A stretch of DNA of 14,148 nt, from NCBI GenBank assembly GCA_011620145.1, contig WOZT01000114.1, positions 1 through 14,148 on the forward strand, in the 5' to 3' direction. Position 1 is the first letter of the stretch; the number at the start of each line of letters is the position of its first letter. Below, piece after piece: positions 7,668-13,954 of the stretch. This stretch comes from Gammaproteobacteria bacterium (GTDB lineage: Bacteria; Pseudomonadota; Gammaproteobacteria; UBA5335). The notes below the pieces were generated by a model that had not been told where the DNA came from, did not search any database, and worked only from the letters and a program-made list of their open reading frames with translations. Position numbers and translations under genes: made by a program.

Positions 7668-7802
7668 TCAAGCTGTCTCGGCTGACCTTGCCCCCGGTTC
7701 GCCCGCGGCGATGTCCGGGCCGTGCAGCACCGCGTAGCCGAGCGCTTCGAGCCAGGCCAGGGCGGCGTCTTCGACGATGGATTCGGAACAGCGCGTGTTC
7801 AC
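7668..7802 (-). pseudogene. 5' remnant of a second type I restriction hsdR
   Basis: A 44-codon frame opens with GTG at 7802, overlapping the rhuM stop by four bases (GTGA). Its residues 6-37 have the characteristic beginning of a large family of type I R subunits ([18 protein letters not shown], then [14 protein letters not shown]). In intact members this is followed by ERSDY and the HSDR nuclease domain. Here the similarity stops after about codon 38 and a stop follows seven codons later, so the nuclease and helicase parts are gone. The family differs from that of the intact HsdR upstream, whose N-terminus is of the DUF4145 type. The coupling to rhuM keeps the ancestral gene order rhuM-hsdR. 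I infer a deletion or recombination junction near 7690. Confidence 0.72.
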
Positions 7803-8791
7803 GGCTGCGGCCCCGCGAGCATGTTCATCACCAGCCGGATCATCACGTCCTTGTCCTTCGGCGCCGACGCGGCCACCAGCAGCGCGAGCGCCGCGAGCCC
7901 CACATCGTTGATCACGGCCTGGCCGTCGCGGAACAACCGGCCGTTGCGGTTCAGGAAGTCCACGAACAGGAACGAGCCGATGCGCTTGTTGCCATCCGAA
8001 AAGGGGTGATTCTTGATCGTGAAGTACAGCAAATGCGCGGCCTTCGATTCGACCGTCGGATACGCCGGCTCCCCGAACACGCTCTGGTCGAGGTTGCCGA
8101 GCAGGGCGGCGAGCCCTTCTTCGCGCTCGCGACCGAACAGATCCGTGGCCTCGCCGCGCCCGATCAGGTCGGCCTTGAGTCGCCCGATCGCGGCGCGCGC
8201 CTCTTCCACGGCCGGCAAAACGCCACCCCGGTTCCCCTTCGGCTCTTCCAGCAAGCCTTCGTCATAGCGTTGCAGGAGCAGGAAGGTCTGCGTATAGCGG
8301 GCAATGACATCGACCAGCCCGCGCCCCTGGTCCGTGGTCAGGGCCTCGCCGGCGGCCGCCTTGCGGACCAGTGCCAGCGCGGCTTCCAGCTCGCGCGCGT
8401 TCTGCTCGAAGCGCTGCTGGTTGATCGTGTAGCCCCGCACCAGGTGCTCGCGCAGCGTGCGGGTGGCCCAGATGCGGAACTGGGTGCCGCGCAACGACTT
8501 GACGCGATAGCCGACCGAAATGACGACGTCGAGGTTGTAGTGGTCGACCTGGTAGGTTTTCCCGTCCGCCGCAGTATGTGCAAATTTTGCACATACTGCC
8601 GCAGGATCCAGTTCACCCTCCTGGAACGCGTTCCGGACGTGCTTGGTGACGACCGAGCGCTCCCGCCCGAACAGCTCGGCCATCTGCGCCTGGGTCAGCC
8701 AGACCGTCTCCCGATCGAGGCGCACATCCACCCGGACCTCGCCGTCCGGGGCCTCGTAGACGATCACCTCACCGCCCGGCGCTGCACTCAT
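7799..8791 (-). CDS. rhuM: RhuM-Doc fusion protein (virulence RhuM / Fic-DOC family)
   Basis: This 330-residue protein has two parts. The N-terminal RhuM domain (about 8-125) includes a DNA-binding-like segment [20 protein letters not shown] (31-50) and the family core [15 protein letters not shown] (85-99). After a helical linker, a Doc-type Fic domain (about 150-330) carries HPFSDGNKR (262-270), with Lys269 where AMPylating Fic proteins have Gly. RhuM-Doc genes often sit inside type I restriction loci; their function there is not established. The ATG at 8791 is preceded by GGAGGG 7 nt upstream. A GTG three bases earlier is possible. It starts by TGATG overlap with an 18-codon ORF, and its stop overlaps the hsdR remnant. 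A 29-bp palindrome lies at codons 65-74. Confidence 0.88.
   Translation of the reverse strand: MSAAPGGEVIVYEAPDGEVRVDVRLDRETVWLTQAQMAELFGRERSVVTKHVRNAFQEGELDPAAVCAKFAHTAADGKTYQVDHYNLDVVISVGYRVKSLRGTQFRIWATRTLREHLVRGYTINQQRFEQNARELEAALALVRKAAAGEALTTDQGRGLVDVIARYTQTFLLLQRYDEGLLEEPKGNRGGVLPAVEEARAAIGRLKADLIGRGEATDLFGREREEGLAALLGNLDQSVFGEPAYPTVESKAAHLLYFTIKNHPFSDGNKRIGSFLFVDFLNRNGRLFRDGQAVINDVGLAALALLVAASAPKDKDVMIRLVMNMLAGPQP
8571..8599. repeat. 29-bp near-perfect palindrome inside rhuM
   Basis: The arms GCAGTATGTGCAAA (8571-8584) and TTTGCACATACTGC (8586-8599) are exact reverse complements around one T at 8585. On the coding strand it spans the codons for [10 protein letters not shown] (from about residue 64). 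In RNA it would form a 13-14 bp hairpin with almost no loop, or in DNA a cruciform or a two-fold protein site. Confidence 0.9.
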
Positions 8792-8847
8792 CACCCGGCC
8801 CTCCGCGCCTGCGCCCCGTCGGCGATGACGACGCGCCGGCCTGTCAT
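8791..8847 (-). CDS. 18-codon linker ORF between hsdR and rhuM
   Basis: The ATG at 8847 overlaps the hsdR stop (ATGA) and its TGA overlaps the rhuM ATG by one base (TGATG). It encodes MTGRRVVIADGAQARRAG, a short basic peptide I do not recognise. It contains the rhuM Shine-Dalgarno (8799-8804). It may be a coupling device that carries ribosomes from hsdR to rhuM, or the stub of a deleted gene. Whether the peptide itself matters is unknown. No Shine-Dalgarno of its own is visible, so it would rely on re-initiation. Confidence 0.35.
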   Translation of the reverse strand: MTGRRVVIADGAQARRAG

Positions 8848-11800
8848 GCGGCGATCGCCCGTGCGCGCACGGAATCCAGGATCTTCACGAGCTCATCCAC
8901 CTGGCCCGAACTGAAAAGCCCGTCCGGCCCCCGTGGCGTCAGGTCAGTGAACGGGGATTCGTAGAGCATCGCTGCTTCCATCACGCCGTGCGCGGTGAGG
9001 TGGTCCACGATCAGGTTCACGAACTCGATCTGGTTGGCGTTCCAGGTCTTGCCGTTGAGGAATTCGGCCAAGGCTTCCTTTGCCGCTTGCCGATCAAGGC
9101 CGACCAGCGAGCGCACAAACAGACCGAGCCCTTGCGACTCCTCGGCGGCGCGCTGAACGTCTTCTGCAGCGCCGACCCCGCTGTGCGCGAGCATGCGCTG
9201 AAGCTCGGACAGATCGGCAGCGGTCAACGGCATGTTCATCCGCAGCCTGTGAATTGCGACATGGTCCTGGTGGGCACGCAGGAATGCCCGCGCCTTGGCC
9301 CGAAACTTCGCATAGTCGGTGCCATGACCGAAGCCCGGCAGCTCTACCTCCGACTCCCCGCCTATCTCGTCTTCGAAGTCGGTGTAGATGGGCTTGCGCT
9401 TCTGCTTCTCGATGAGCTTGATCAGATCACGCAGGCGCCGGCGCATTCCCTCGAGCATCGGGATGGTCACGTCCTGCCACCACTCGTCGGTCTGCACGTC
9501 TTGGATCAGTGCCATCTGGTCGCGCACCATGGGAATGGCGGACTTCTCTTCCAGCAGTCCGGCCAGATCCTTGACTTGATCGCGTAGGCGGGCGAAGCCC
9601 GGCTCCGACCGCAGCAGAGCGAGCTGGAGGCTCAAGACCAGCAGGTCGAAGCGCTTGGCTTCCTCGTTTTCCGCGTCCATCTCCGAAGGCAACCCAGCCA
9701 CTTCGCGCGACAGCTCGGCGAGCGCATCGGGCGGTAGCGCACCCCACGCCTCTGGCCGGGCGTACTGCTCCACCAGACGCCGGTGTGGGCGGACGATGAA
9801 GTTATCGAGGTTCATGGCCGCCACTTCGCGGTGCAGCAGCATTGCCATCTGTGCGCGCACCTCGTCCTCGGAGGCGGGATGCCCCAAGGGCGCCGCGCGC
9901 GCGTCTGCGATGTCCGAATTCCCCGTCGCTTCCGCCTTCCGGTCCAGCACGCCGATCAGCTCCAGGCGGGCATTGAACAGCCGCTTGCCGAGCGATTCAC
10001 CCACCGCGCCTTCGGTGCCCGGAATGTCCTGGCTGAAGTACTCCAGGTTCTGGCAGTAGTCGAAGACGCAGAAGAATTCCTTGTGCTGGCCCGGCCCGAA
10101 CAGGTCCGGGCACAGGCGCGTGCCGCGGCCGAGCATCTGCCAGAACTTAGTTCTAGAGCGCACCAGCTTGAAGAACACCAGGTTCACGACTTCGGGGATG
10201 TCGATTCCGGTGTCGAGCATGTCCACCGAGATGGCGATGTGCGGCGCCTTGTCCTTGGCCGACAAGTTGTCGATCAGGCTCTGCGCATACTCGGTCTTGA
10301 AGGTGATGACGCGCGCGAATTCGCCCTTGTAGTGCGGGTAGTTGGCGTTGAAGCGCTCGGCGATGAACTCGGCGTGGGCCTGGTTCTTGGCGAACAGGAT
10401 CGTCTTTCCAAGGCGGTCGCCGCCGGCCGCTGTCAGGCCGCGCGTCATCAGGTGCTCCAGCACCTTGTCCACCGTGTCCTTGTTGAACAGCCACTTGTTG
10501 ACCGCCTCGGCCTCGACGCGGTCGGGCACGCCGCCGTCCTCGTCCCACTCCAGCGCGTCCCACTGGTCCTTGTCTTCCTCGGACAGATCGTCGTATCGGA
10601 TCCCCTCGCGCTGGAACTTGAGCGGCACCGACACGGCCTTCGGCGGCACCAGGAACCCGTCGCGCACCGCCTCATCGAGCCCGTAGGCGTCGGTCGGCAC
10701 GCCGTTTTCCAGATCGAACAGACTGTAGGTGTTGCGGTCCACCTCGTCCTTGGGCGTGGCCGTGAGCCCCACGAGCAGCGAGTCGAAGTAGTCGAAGATG
10801 GCGCGGTACTTCTGGAACACCGAGCGGTGCGCCTCGTCGATGATCACCAGATCGAAGTGGCCGACTCCGAAGCGCCGCTGGCCGCCGCTCCCGGCACGGT
10901 CCCGAGCGATTTCGTCGATCAGCCCCATCATCGTCGGATAGGTGGAGACGAAGACCCGCCCCTCGGCATTTTTCTCGGTCACCAGGTTTACCGGCGAGGC
11001 GTCGGGCAGGTGGTGCTTGAAGGCGTTCACCGCCTGGTTCACCAGCGCCACGCGGTCGGCCAGGAACAGCACACGCTTGGCCCAGTTGCAGCGCATCAGC
11101 AGGTCGGCGAGCGCAATCACCGTGCGCGTCTTGCCGGCGCCGGTGGCCATCACCACCAGCGCCTTGCGGTCGTGGTCGCGCTCGAAGGCCTCGGCGATGC
11201 GCCGGATGGCGCGCGTCTGGTAAAAGCGCTCGACGATGACCGGGCTGATCTCGCCTTCCGCCAGCCGCTTGCGCGTGCTGCGTCGCTGGATCGCGAGCTC
11301 CAGCTCCGCCTTCTTGTAGAAGCCCTGCACGGCGCGCGGTGGGTAGCGGGTGTCGTCCCAGAGCCAGTGCTCGTAGCCGTTGGAATAGAAGATCAGCGGG
11401 CGCTGGCCGAACTGTTGCTCCAGGCAGTCCGCGTACAGCTTGGCCTGCTGCTGGCCGACGCGGGCATCGCGCCGGGTGCGCTTGGCCTCGACCAATCCCA
11501 GCGGCTTGCCGTCGTCGCCCCACAGCACGTAGTCGACGAAGCCCTTGCCCTGGACGTTGGGCATGCCGGCGACTTCGAACTCGCGGTCCCGCGGCTGGTC
11601 GAGCGGCCAGCCGGCTTCTTTCAGCAGCAGGTCGATGAAGTAGTCGCGGGTCTCGGCCTCGGAGTAGTCGTGCGTGTCTGGTTGGGCCGCTGCCGCCTGC
11701 TTGGCCGCCGCCACCTCGGCGCGCAGGCGCTTGAGTTCTTCGTCCAGCGTGGTCTTGTCGGCCAGCAAGACCGCGAGCTTCTCGTCGCGCTCGCGCAAGC

Positions 11801-12278
11801 CTGCTTCGAGCTGTTGCAACTGCTCGGCGGTCTGCCCGCGCACTGGAGTCGCCTTTGGCAATGCGTTCGCGTCGAAGGCCAGGCCCGGAGCTGGTCGCGC
11901 CGCGCGGCCGTAGGTGCGGGCGAGCCAGTAAGTCACGTGGAACAGCTCGCGCAGCGCGACCACAGCATCGTCGAGCGGAATCGCGCGATGCCCGTGCACG
12001 GCGCGGTTGCCCAGCGTATTGATCACCCGCGCCTTGCTGAACACCGCCTCGCCGGCCGCCTGCTTGAAGCTCGGCTCGTGGATCAGCGCCGAGAGGTTGT
12101 CCTGGTACGGGAGCCGCAGCCCTGCGTCGTGCTTGTACGCCCAGTTCACCGCCAGTTCGAGCGCGCGGCGAGCATAGAAGCAGGCGGTACACGGGTCCGA
12201 ATGCACTGCGGCTTCCGCCTTGGCAGCGGCGTCGTGAACCGCCGGCCATTCGCGCTCGAGGAAGTCGAACTGACTCAT
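8844..12278 (-). CDS. hsdR: Type I restriction endonuclease R subunit (EcoEI/DUF4145 type)
   Basis: HsdR translocates DNA with ATP and cleaves it when bound to an HsdM/HsdS methylase complex. The 1144 residues show a DUF4145-like helical N-terminus (1-125, FYARRALELAVNWAYK), a coiled coil (about 150-197), the HSDR nuclease with D249, E264-A-K266 and Q278-xxx-Y282, then the SF2 helicase: ATGAGKT (378-384), DEAH (481-484), GLTATP (504-509), DTGIDIPEV (689-697) and QMLGRGTR (714-721). A long helical C-terminus of EcoEI R type follows. All catalytic residues needed are present and the frame is uninterrupted. The ATG overlaps the fic stop (ATGA) and has GGAGGT 6 nt upstream. No hsdM or hsdS is in the window, so function depends on genes elsewhere. 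Confidence 0.93.
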   Translation of the reverse strand: MSQFDFLEREWPAVHDAAAKAEAAVHSDPCTACFYARRALELAVNWAYKHDAGLRLPYQDNLSALIHEPSFKQAAGEAVFSKARVINTLGNRAVHGHRAIPLDDAVVALRELFHVTYWLARTYGRAARPAPGLAFDANALPKATPVRGQTAEQLQQLEAGLRERDEKLAVLLADKTTLDEELKRLRAEVAAAKQAAAAQPDTHDYSEAETRDYFIDLLLKEAGWPLDQPRDREFEVAGMPNVQGKGFVDYVLWGDDGKPLGLVEAKRTRRDARVGQQQAKLYADCLEQQFGQRPLIFYSNGYEHWLWDDTRYPPRAVQGFYKKAELELAIQRRSTRKRLAEGEISPVIVERFYQTRAIRRIAEAFERDHDRKALVVMATGAGKTRTVIALADLLMRCNWAKRVLFLADRVALVNQAVNAFKHHLPDASPVNLVTEKNAEGRVFVSTYPTMMGLIDEIARDRAGSGGQRRFGVGHFDLVIIDEAHRSVFQKYRAIFDYFDSLLVGLTATPKDEVDRNTYSLFDLENGVPTDAYGLDEAVRDGFLVPPKAVSVPLKFQREGIRYDDLSEEDKDQWDALEWDEDGGVPDRVEAEAVNKWLFNKDTVDKVLEHLMTRGLTAAGGDRLGKTILFAKNQAHAEFIAERFNANYPHYKGEFARVITFKTEYAQSLIDNLSAKDKAPHIAISVDMLDTGIDIPEVVNLVFFKLVRSRTKFWQMLGRGTRLCPDLFGPGQHKEFFCVFDYCQNLEYFSQDIPGTEGAVGESLGKRLFNARLELIGVLDRKAEATGNSDIADARAAPLGHPASEDEVRAQMAMLLHREVAAMNLDNFIVRPHRRLVEQYARPEAWGALPPDALAELSREVAGLPSEMDAENEEAKRFDLLVLSLQLALLRSEPGFARLRDQVKDLAGLLEEKSAIPMVRDQMALIQDVQTDEWWQDVTIPMLEGMRRRLRDLIKLIEKQKRKPIYTDFEDEIGGESEVELPGFGHGTDYAKFRAKARAFLRAHQDHVAIHRLRMNMPLTAADLSELQRMLAHSGVGAAEDVQRAAEESQGLGLFVRSLVGLDRQAAKEALAEFLNGKTWNANQIEFVNLIVDHLTAHGVMEAAMLYESPFTDLTPRGPDGLFSSGQVDELVKILDSVRARAIAA

Positions 12279-13441
12279 CTGGGCACCTCCAGTTCGGCCG
12301 CCAGCTCCTCGACATACTCGCCATAGCTGAACACGCGGCCGCGCTGCCGGTTCGTGAGTTCACTCACGATGCCGATGCGCTCGAGGTGCGCCAGCGACTT
12401 GTTGACCGTAGCCGGCGTGAGCCCCGTGGTCTTGACCAGCGCGGCGGATGTTGCAATCGGTTGGCGCTGCAGTGCCTGGTGCACCGCGAGCGCCGACGCC
12501 GCGGCGCGCCCCAGGCCGGCGATGCGGTCGCGATCCGCATTGACCAGAGCGAGCAGGGCATTCGCCGTCGCCACGGCCTGCGTCGCGCTCGCCTCGATGC
12601 CTTCGGCAAAGAAATCGAACCAGCGCTCCCAGTCACCGCGCAGGCGCACCTCGTTCAGCAGCTCGTAGTAAAGCGCGCGATGGGTCTTGAAGAACAGACT
12701 CGGGTACAGCATCGGCTCGCGCAGCACGCCGTCGGCCACCAGCTGCAGCACGATCAGCAGCCGCCCGAGGCGCCCGTTGCCGTCCAGAAACGGGTGGATG
12801 GTCTCGAACTGCACATGCACGAGCGCCGCCTTGATCAGCGGCGGCACGGGCTCGGGGTCGTCGTTGAGGAAGCGCTCCAGCGCCGCCATGCAATCCGCCA
12901 GCGCATCGGCCGGCGGCGGCACGAAAGCCGCGTTGCCGGGCCGGGTGCCGCCGATCCAGACCTGCGAGCGGCGCACTTCACCCGGCGTCTTGCCGCGGCC
13001 GCCCGGATGCGTCAGCAGCACCTTGTGCATCTCGCACAGCAGGCGGGTGCACAGCGGCAGCCCGCCGCGCAGCTTCTTCAGGCCATGTTCGAGCGCCGCC
13101 ACGCAGCGGCTGACTTCTCGCGCATCGTCCACCGGCACGCCGGGTTGTTCGTCGATCTCGTAGAGCAGCAGGTCCGCGAGCGAGGACTGCGTGCCCTCGA
13201 TCTGCGAGGACAGCACCGCCTCCTTGCGCACGAAGCTGTAGAGCAGCAGCGCCGCGTTGGGCAACAGCGTGGTGACCGCGTCCAGCCGTCCGAGCGCCAC
13301 CAGCGCGGCGTCGAAGCGCCGCCGCAATGGGGCCGACCACACGACCGGCGGCTCCGGCGGCAGCGGCGCCGGCACGAAGGCCTGGAACGGCTCGCCGGCC
13401 GTCGTGACGGTGACGTAATGACCGGGAGCGGGTCGGTGCAT
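12275..13441 (-). CDS. fic: Fic-family protein, class II AMP-transferase with C-terminal wHTH
   Basis: Fic enzymes transfer AMP from ATP to hydroxyl groups of target proteins. The 388 residues contain a Fic_N region with the class II inhibitory motif SSQIEG (78-83, S/TxxxE-G), a Fic core with the complete active site HPFLDGNGRLGR (216-227), and a winged helix-turn-helix (about 312-375; AALVKTTGLTPATVNKSLAHLERIG, abbreviated AALVKTTGL...SLAHLERIG). It should be catalytically competent but self-inhibited. Its target is unknown. The DNA-binding tail suggests it may control its own promoter, which carries a dyad (13451-13483). The ATG start has only a weak AGG about 12 nt upstream. The stop overlaps the hsdR start, so both proteins are made from one message, making a partner or regulator of the restriction enzyme plausible. 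Confidence 0.9.
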   Translation of the reverse strand: MHRPAPGHYVTVTTAGEPFQAFVPAPLPPEPPVVWSAPLRRRFDAALVALGRLDAVTTLLPNAALLLYSFVRKEAVLSSQIEGTQSSLADLLLYEIDEQPGVPVDDAREVSRCVAALEHGLKKLRGGLPLCTRLLCEMHKVLLTHPGGRGKTPGEVRRSQVWIGGTRPGNAAFVPPPADALADCMAALERFLNDDPEPVPPLIKAALVHVQFETIHPFLDGNGRLGRLLIVLQLVADGVLREPMLYPSLFFKTHRALYYELLNEVRLRGDWERWFDFFAEGIEASATQAVATANALLALVNADRDRIAGLGRAAASALAVHQALQRQPIATSAALVKTTGLTPATVNKSLAHLERIGIVSELTNRQRGRVFSYGEYVEELAAELEVPR

Positions 13442-13450
13442 GGCGGCGAG

Positions 13451-13483
13451 AACCTAAAACAAGGGTCGGCGCTATTTTAGGTT
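13451..13483. promoter_or_regulatory. Inverted repeat around the fic transcription start (operator candidate)
   Basis: AACCTAAAA (13451-13459) and TTTTAGGTT (13475-13483) are exact reverse complements separated by 15 bp. On the - strand the upstream arm contains the -10 box and the downstream arm lies in the leader just before the fic start, so a dimeric repressor bound here would block initiation. The arms are AT-rich in a GC-rich region. The Fic wHTH domain is the nearest candidate binder; an unlinked regulator is equally possible. Confidence 0.55.
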
Positions 13484-13503
13484 AGATGACAAGCGTGCAT
13501 CAA
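13474..13503 (-). promoter_or_regulatory. Sigma70-like promoter of the fic-hsdR-rhuM operon
   Basis: On the - strand, TTGATG (13503-13498) is followed after 18 bp by TAAAAT (13479-13474). The start point would be near 13467, leaving a leader of about 25 nt before the fic ATG at 13441. The genes downstream overlap one another, so this is probably the single promoter of the island. The -10 box is embedded in one arm of the dyad at 13451-13483. Confidence 0.5.
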
Positions 13504-13630
13504 CGATCTGCGTTGCTTCAGGATGGGGTGCCTGAGCCGTGCTCATTGCGCCGTAATGAAGCGAGGCGAATTGGCTCATGCCCCATGCCGGGCTTTGGCG
13601 GGCGCCCCTTGTTTGCGACCGAATTGCTTA
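13504..13630. other. Non-coding stretch upstream of the fic promoter
   Basis: Short open frames exist on both strands (for example + 13486-13686), but they have no ribosome binding site, no recognisable motif, and unremarkable codon use. I see no RNA gene or clear repeat here. Confidence 0.4.
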
Positions 13631-13763
13631 GTGATTGCAACCAGCGGCCCTTCGGTTGCAATTGCAACGCCGATAAATATGTTTAAATTCATATTGTTAC
13701 AAAGATAAAACTGTTTACCGATTGCAAACACTCAAAGCGACTCTTCCCCGGGGTTGCAATCGC
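13631..13763. repeat. Cluster of five TTGCAA-core repeats with an AT-rich centre
   Basis: TTGCAA occurs at 13635, 13656, 13662, 13722 and 13754. The copies extend to a loose 12-base consensus G-N-R-ATTGCAACC, in both orientations. ATTGCAACC (13634-13642) and GGTTGCAAT (13654-13662) form a 9-bp inverted repeat. GTTGCAATTGCAAC (13655-13668) is a perfect 14-bp palindrome. CGATTGCAA (13719-13727) and TTGCAATCG (13754-13762) form a second 9-bp pair. Between them lies an AT-rich island (13672-13717) with its own dyads AATATG/CATATT and TTGTTACAA. The layout resembles a multi-site operator, or iterons next to an AT-rich unwinding region. No Rep gene is visible. Confidence 0.6.
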
Positions 13764-13954
13764 TATCTGCGCCGGAACCCAGCGGGCCGCCTCATGGCGC
13801 CGACGCTGTGAACCAGCCGCTCCTTGCGCAACTCCCGCAGCAGCACTGAATTTGGCTTCGCCCGAGCAGCGGCCTCGAATTCGGCGACGGCCTCAACTAC
13901 GCCCATTACACATGCAACCCATGCATGCTCCCTATGTCCACGAGTCACGAACAT
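13763..13954 (-). CDS. Doubtful small hypothetical ORF
   Basis: A 63-codon frame overlaps the end of the upstream gene by 23 bases. Its middle part (GVVEAVAEFEAAARAKPNS, then VLLRELRKERLV) could be a real helical segment. However, neither the ATG at 13954 nor the in-frame ATG at 13906 has a Shine-Dalgarno, and the C-terminus is a run of Arg-rich codons. I recognise no family. It could be a small protein read by coupling from the gene to its right, or chance. Confidence 0.22.
   Translation of the reverse strand: MFVTRGHREHAWVACVMGVVEAVAEFEAAARAKPNSVLLRELRKERLVHSVGAMRRPAGFRRR

Noticed and set aside
5771..8914. Very long + strand open frame (1047 codons) opposite yaeQ, dbpA and rhuM
   Set aside because: It runs antisense across three recognisable genes and the spacer between them, and its translation is Arg/Gln/His-rich without any domain. 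It is a by-product of GC-rich codons on the other strand.
9783..12326. 847-codon + strand frame opposite hsdR
   Set aside because: It is antisense to an intact HsdR with all motifs. Its composition (Val/Leu/His/Gln repeats) is typical of a mirrored GC-rich gene, and no ribosome site precedes it.
10672..12363. 563-codon - strand frame overlapping hsdR in another frame
   Set aside because: It is a same-strand out-of-frame shadow of hsdR; the product is Arg/Ala/Gly-rich with no motif.
12386..13480. 364-codon + strand frame opposite fic
   Set aside because: It is antisense to a Fic protein with complete active-site motifs; the translation is Arg/Gln-rich and shows no family features.
13486..13686. 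66-codon + strand ORF upstream of fic
   Set aside because: It has no ribosome binding site, no recognisable motif, and runs through the repeat cluster.
13631..13763. CRISPR array
   Set aside because: The repeated units are only 6-12 bp, occur in both orientations, and have irregular spacing (6 to 60 bp), unlike CRISPR repeats.
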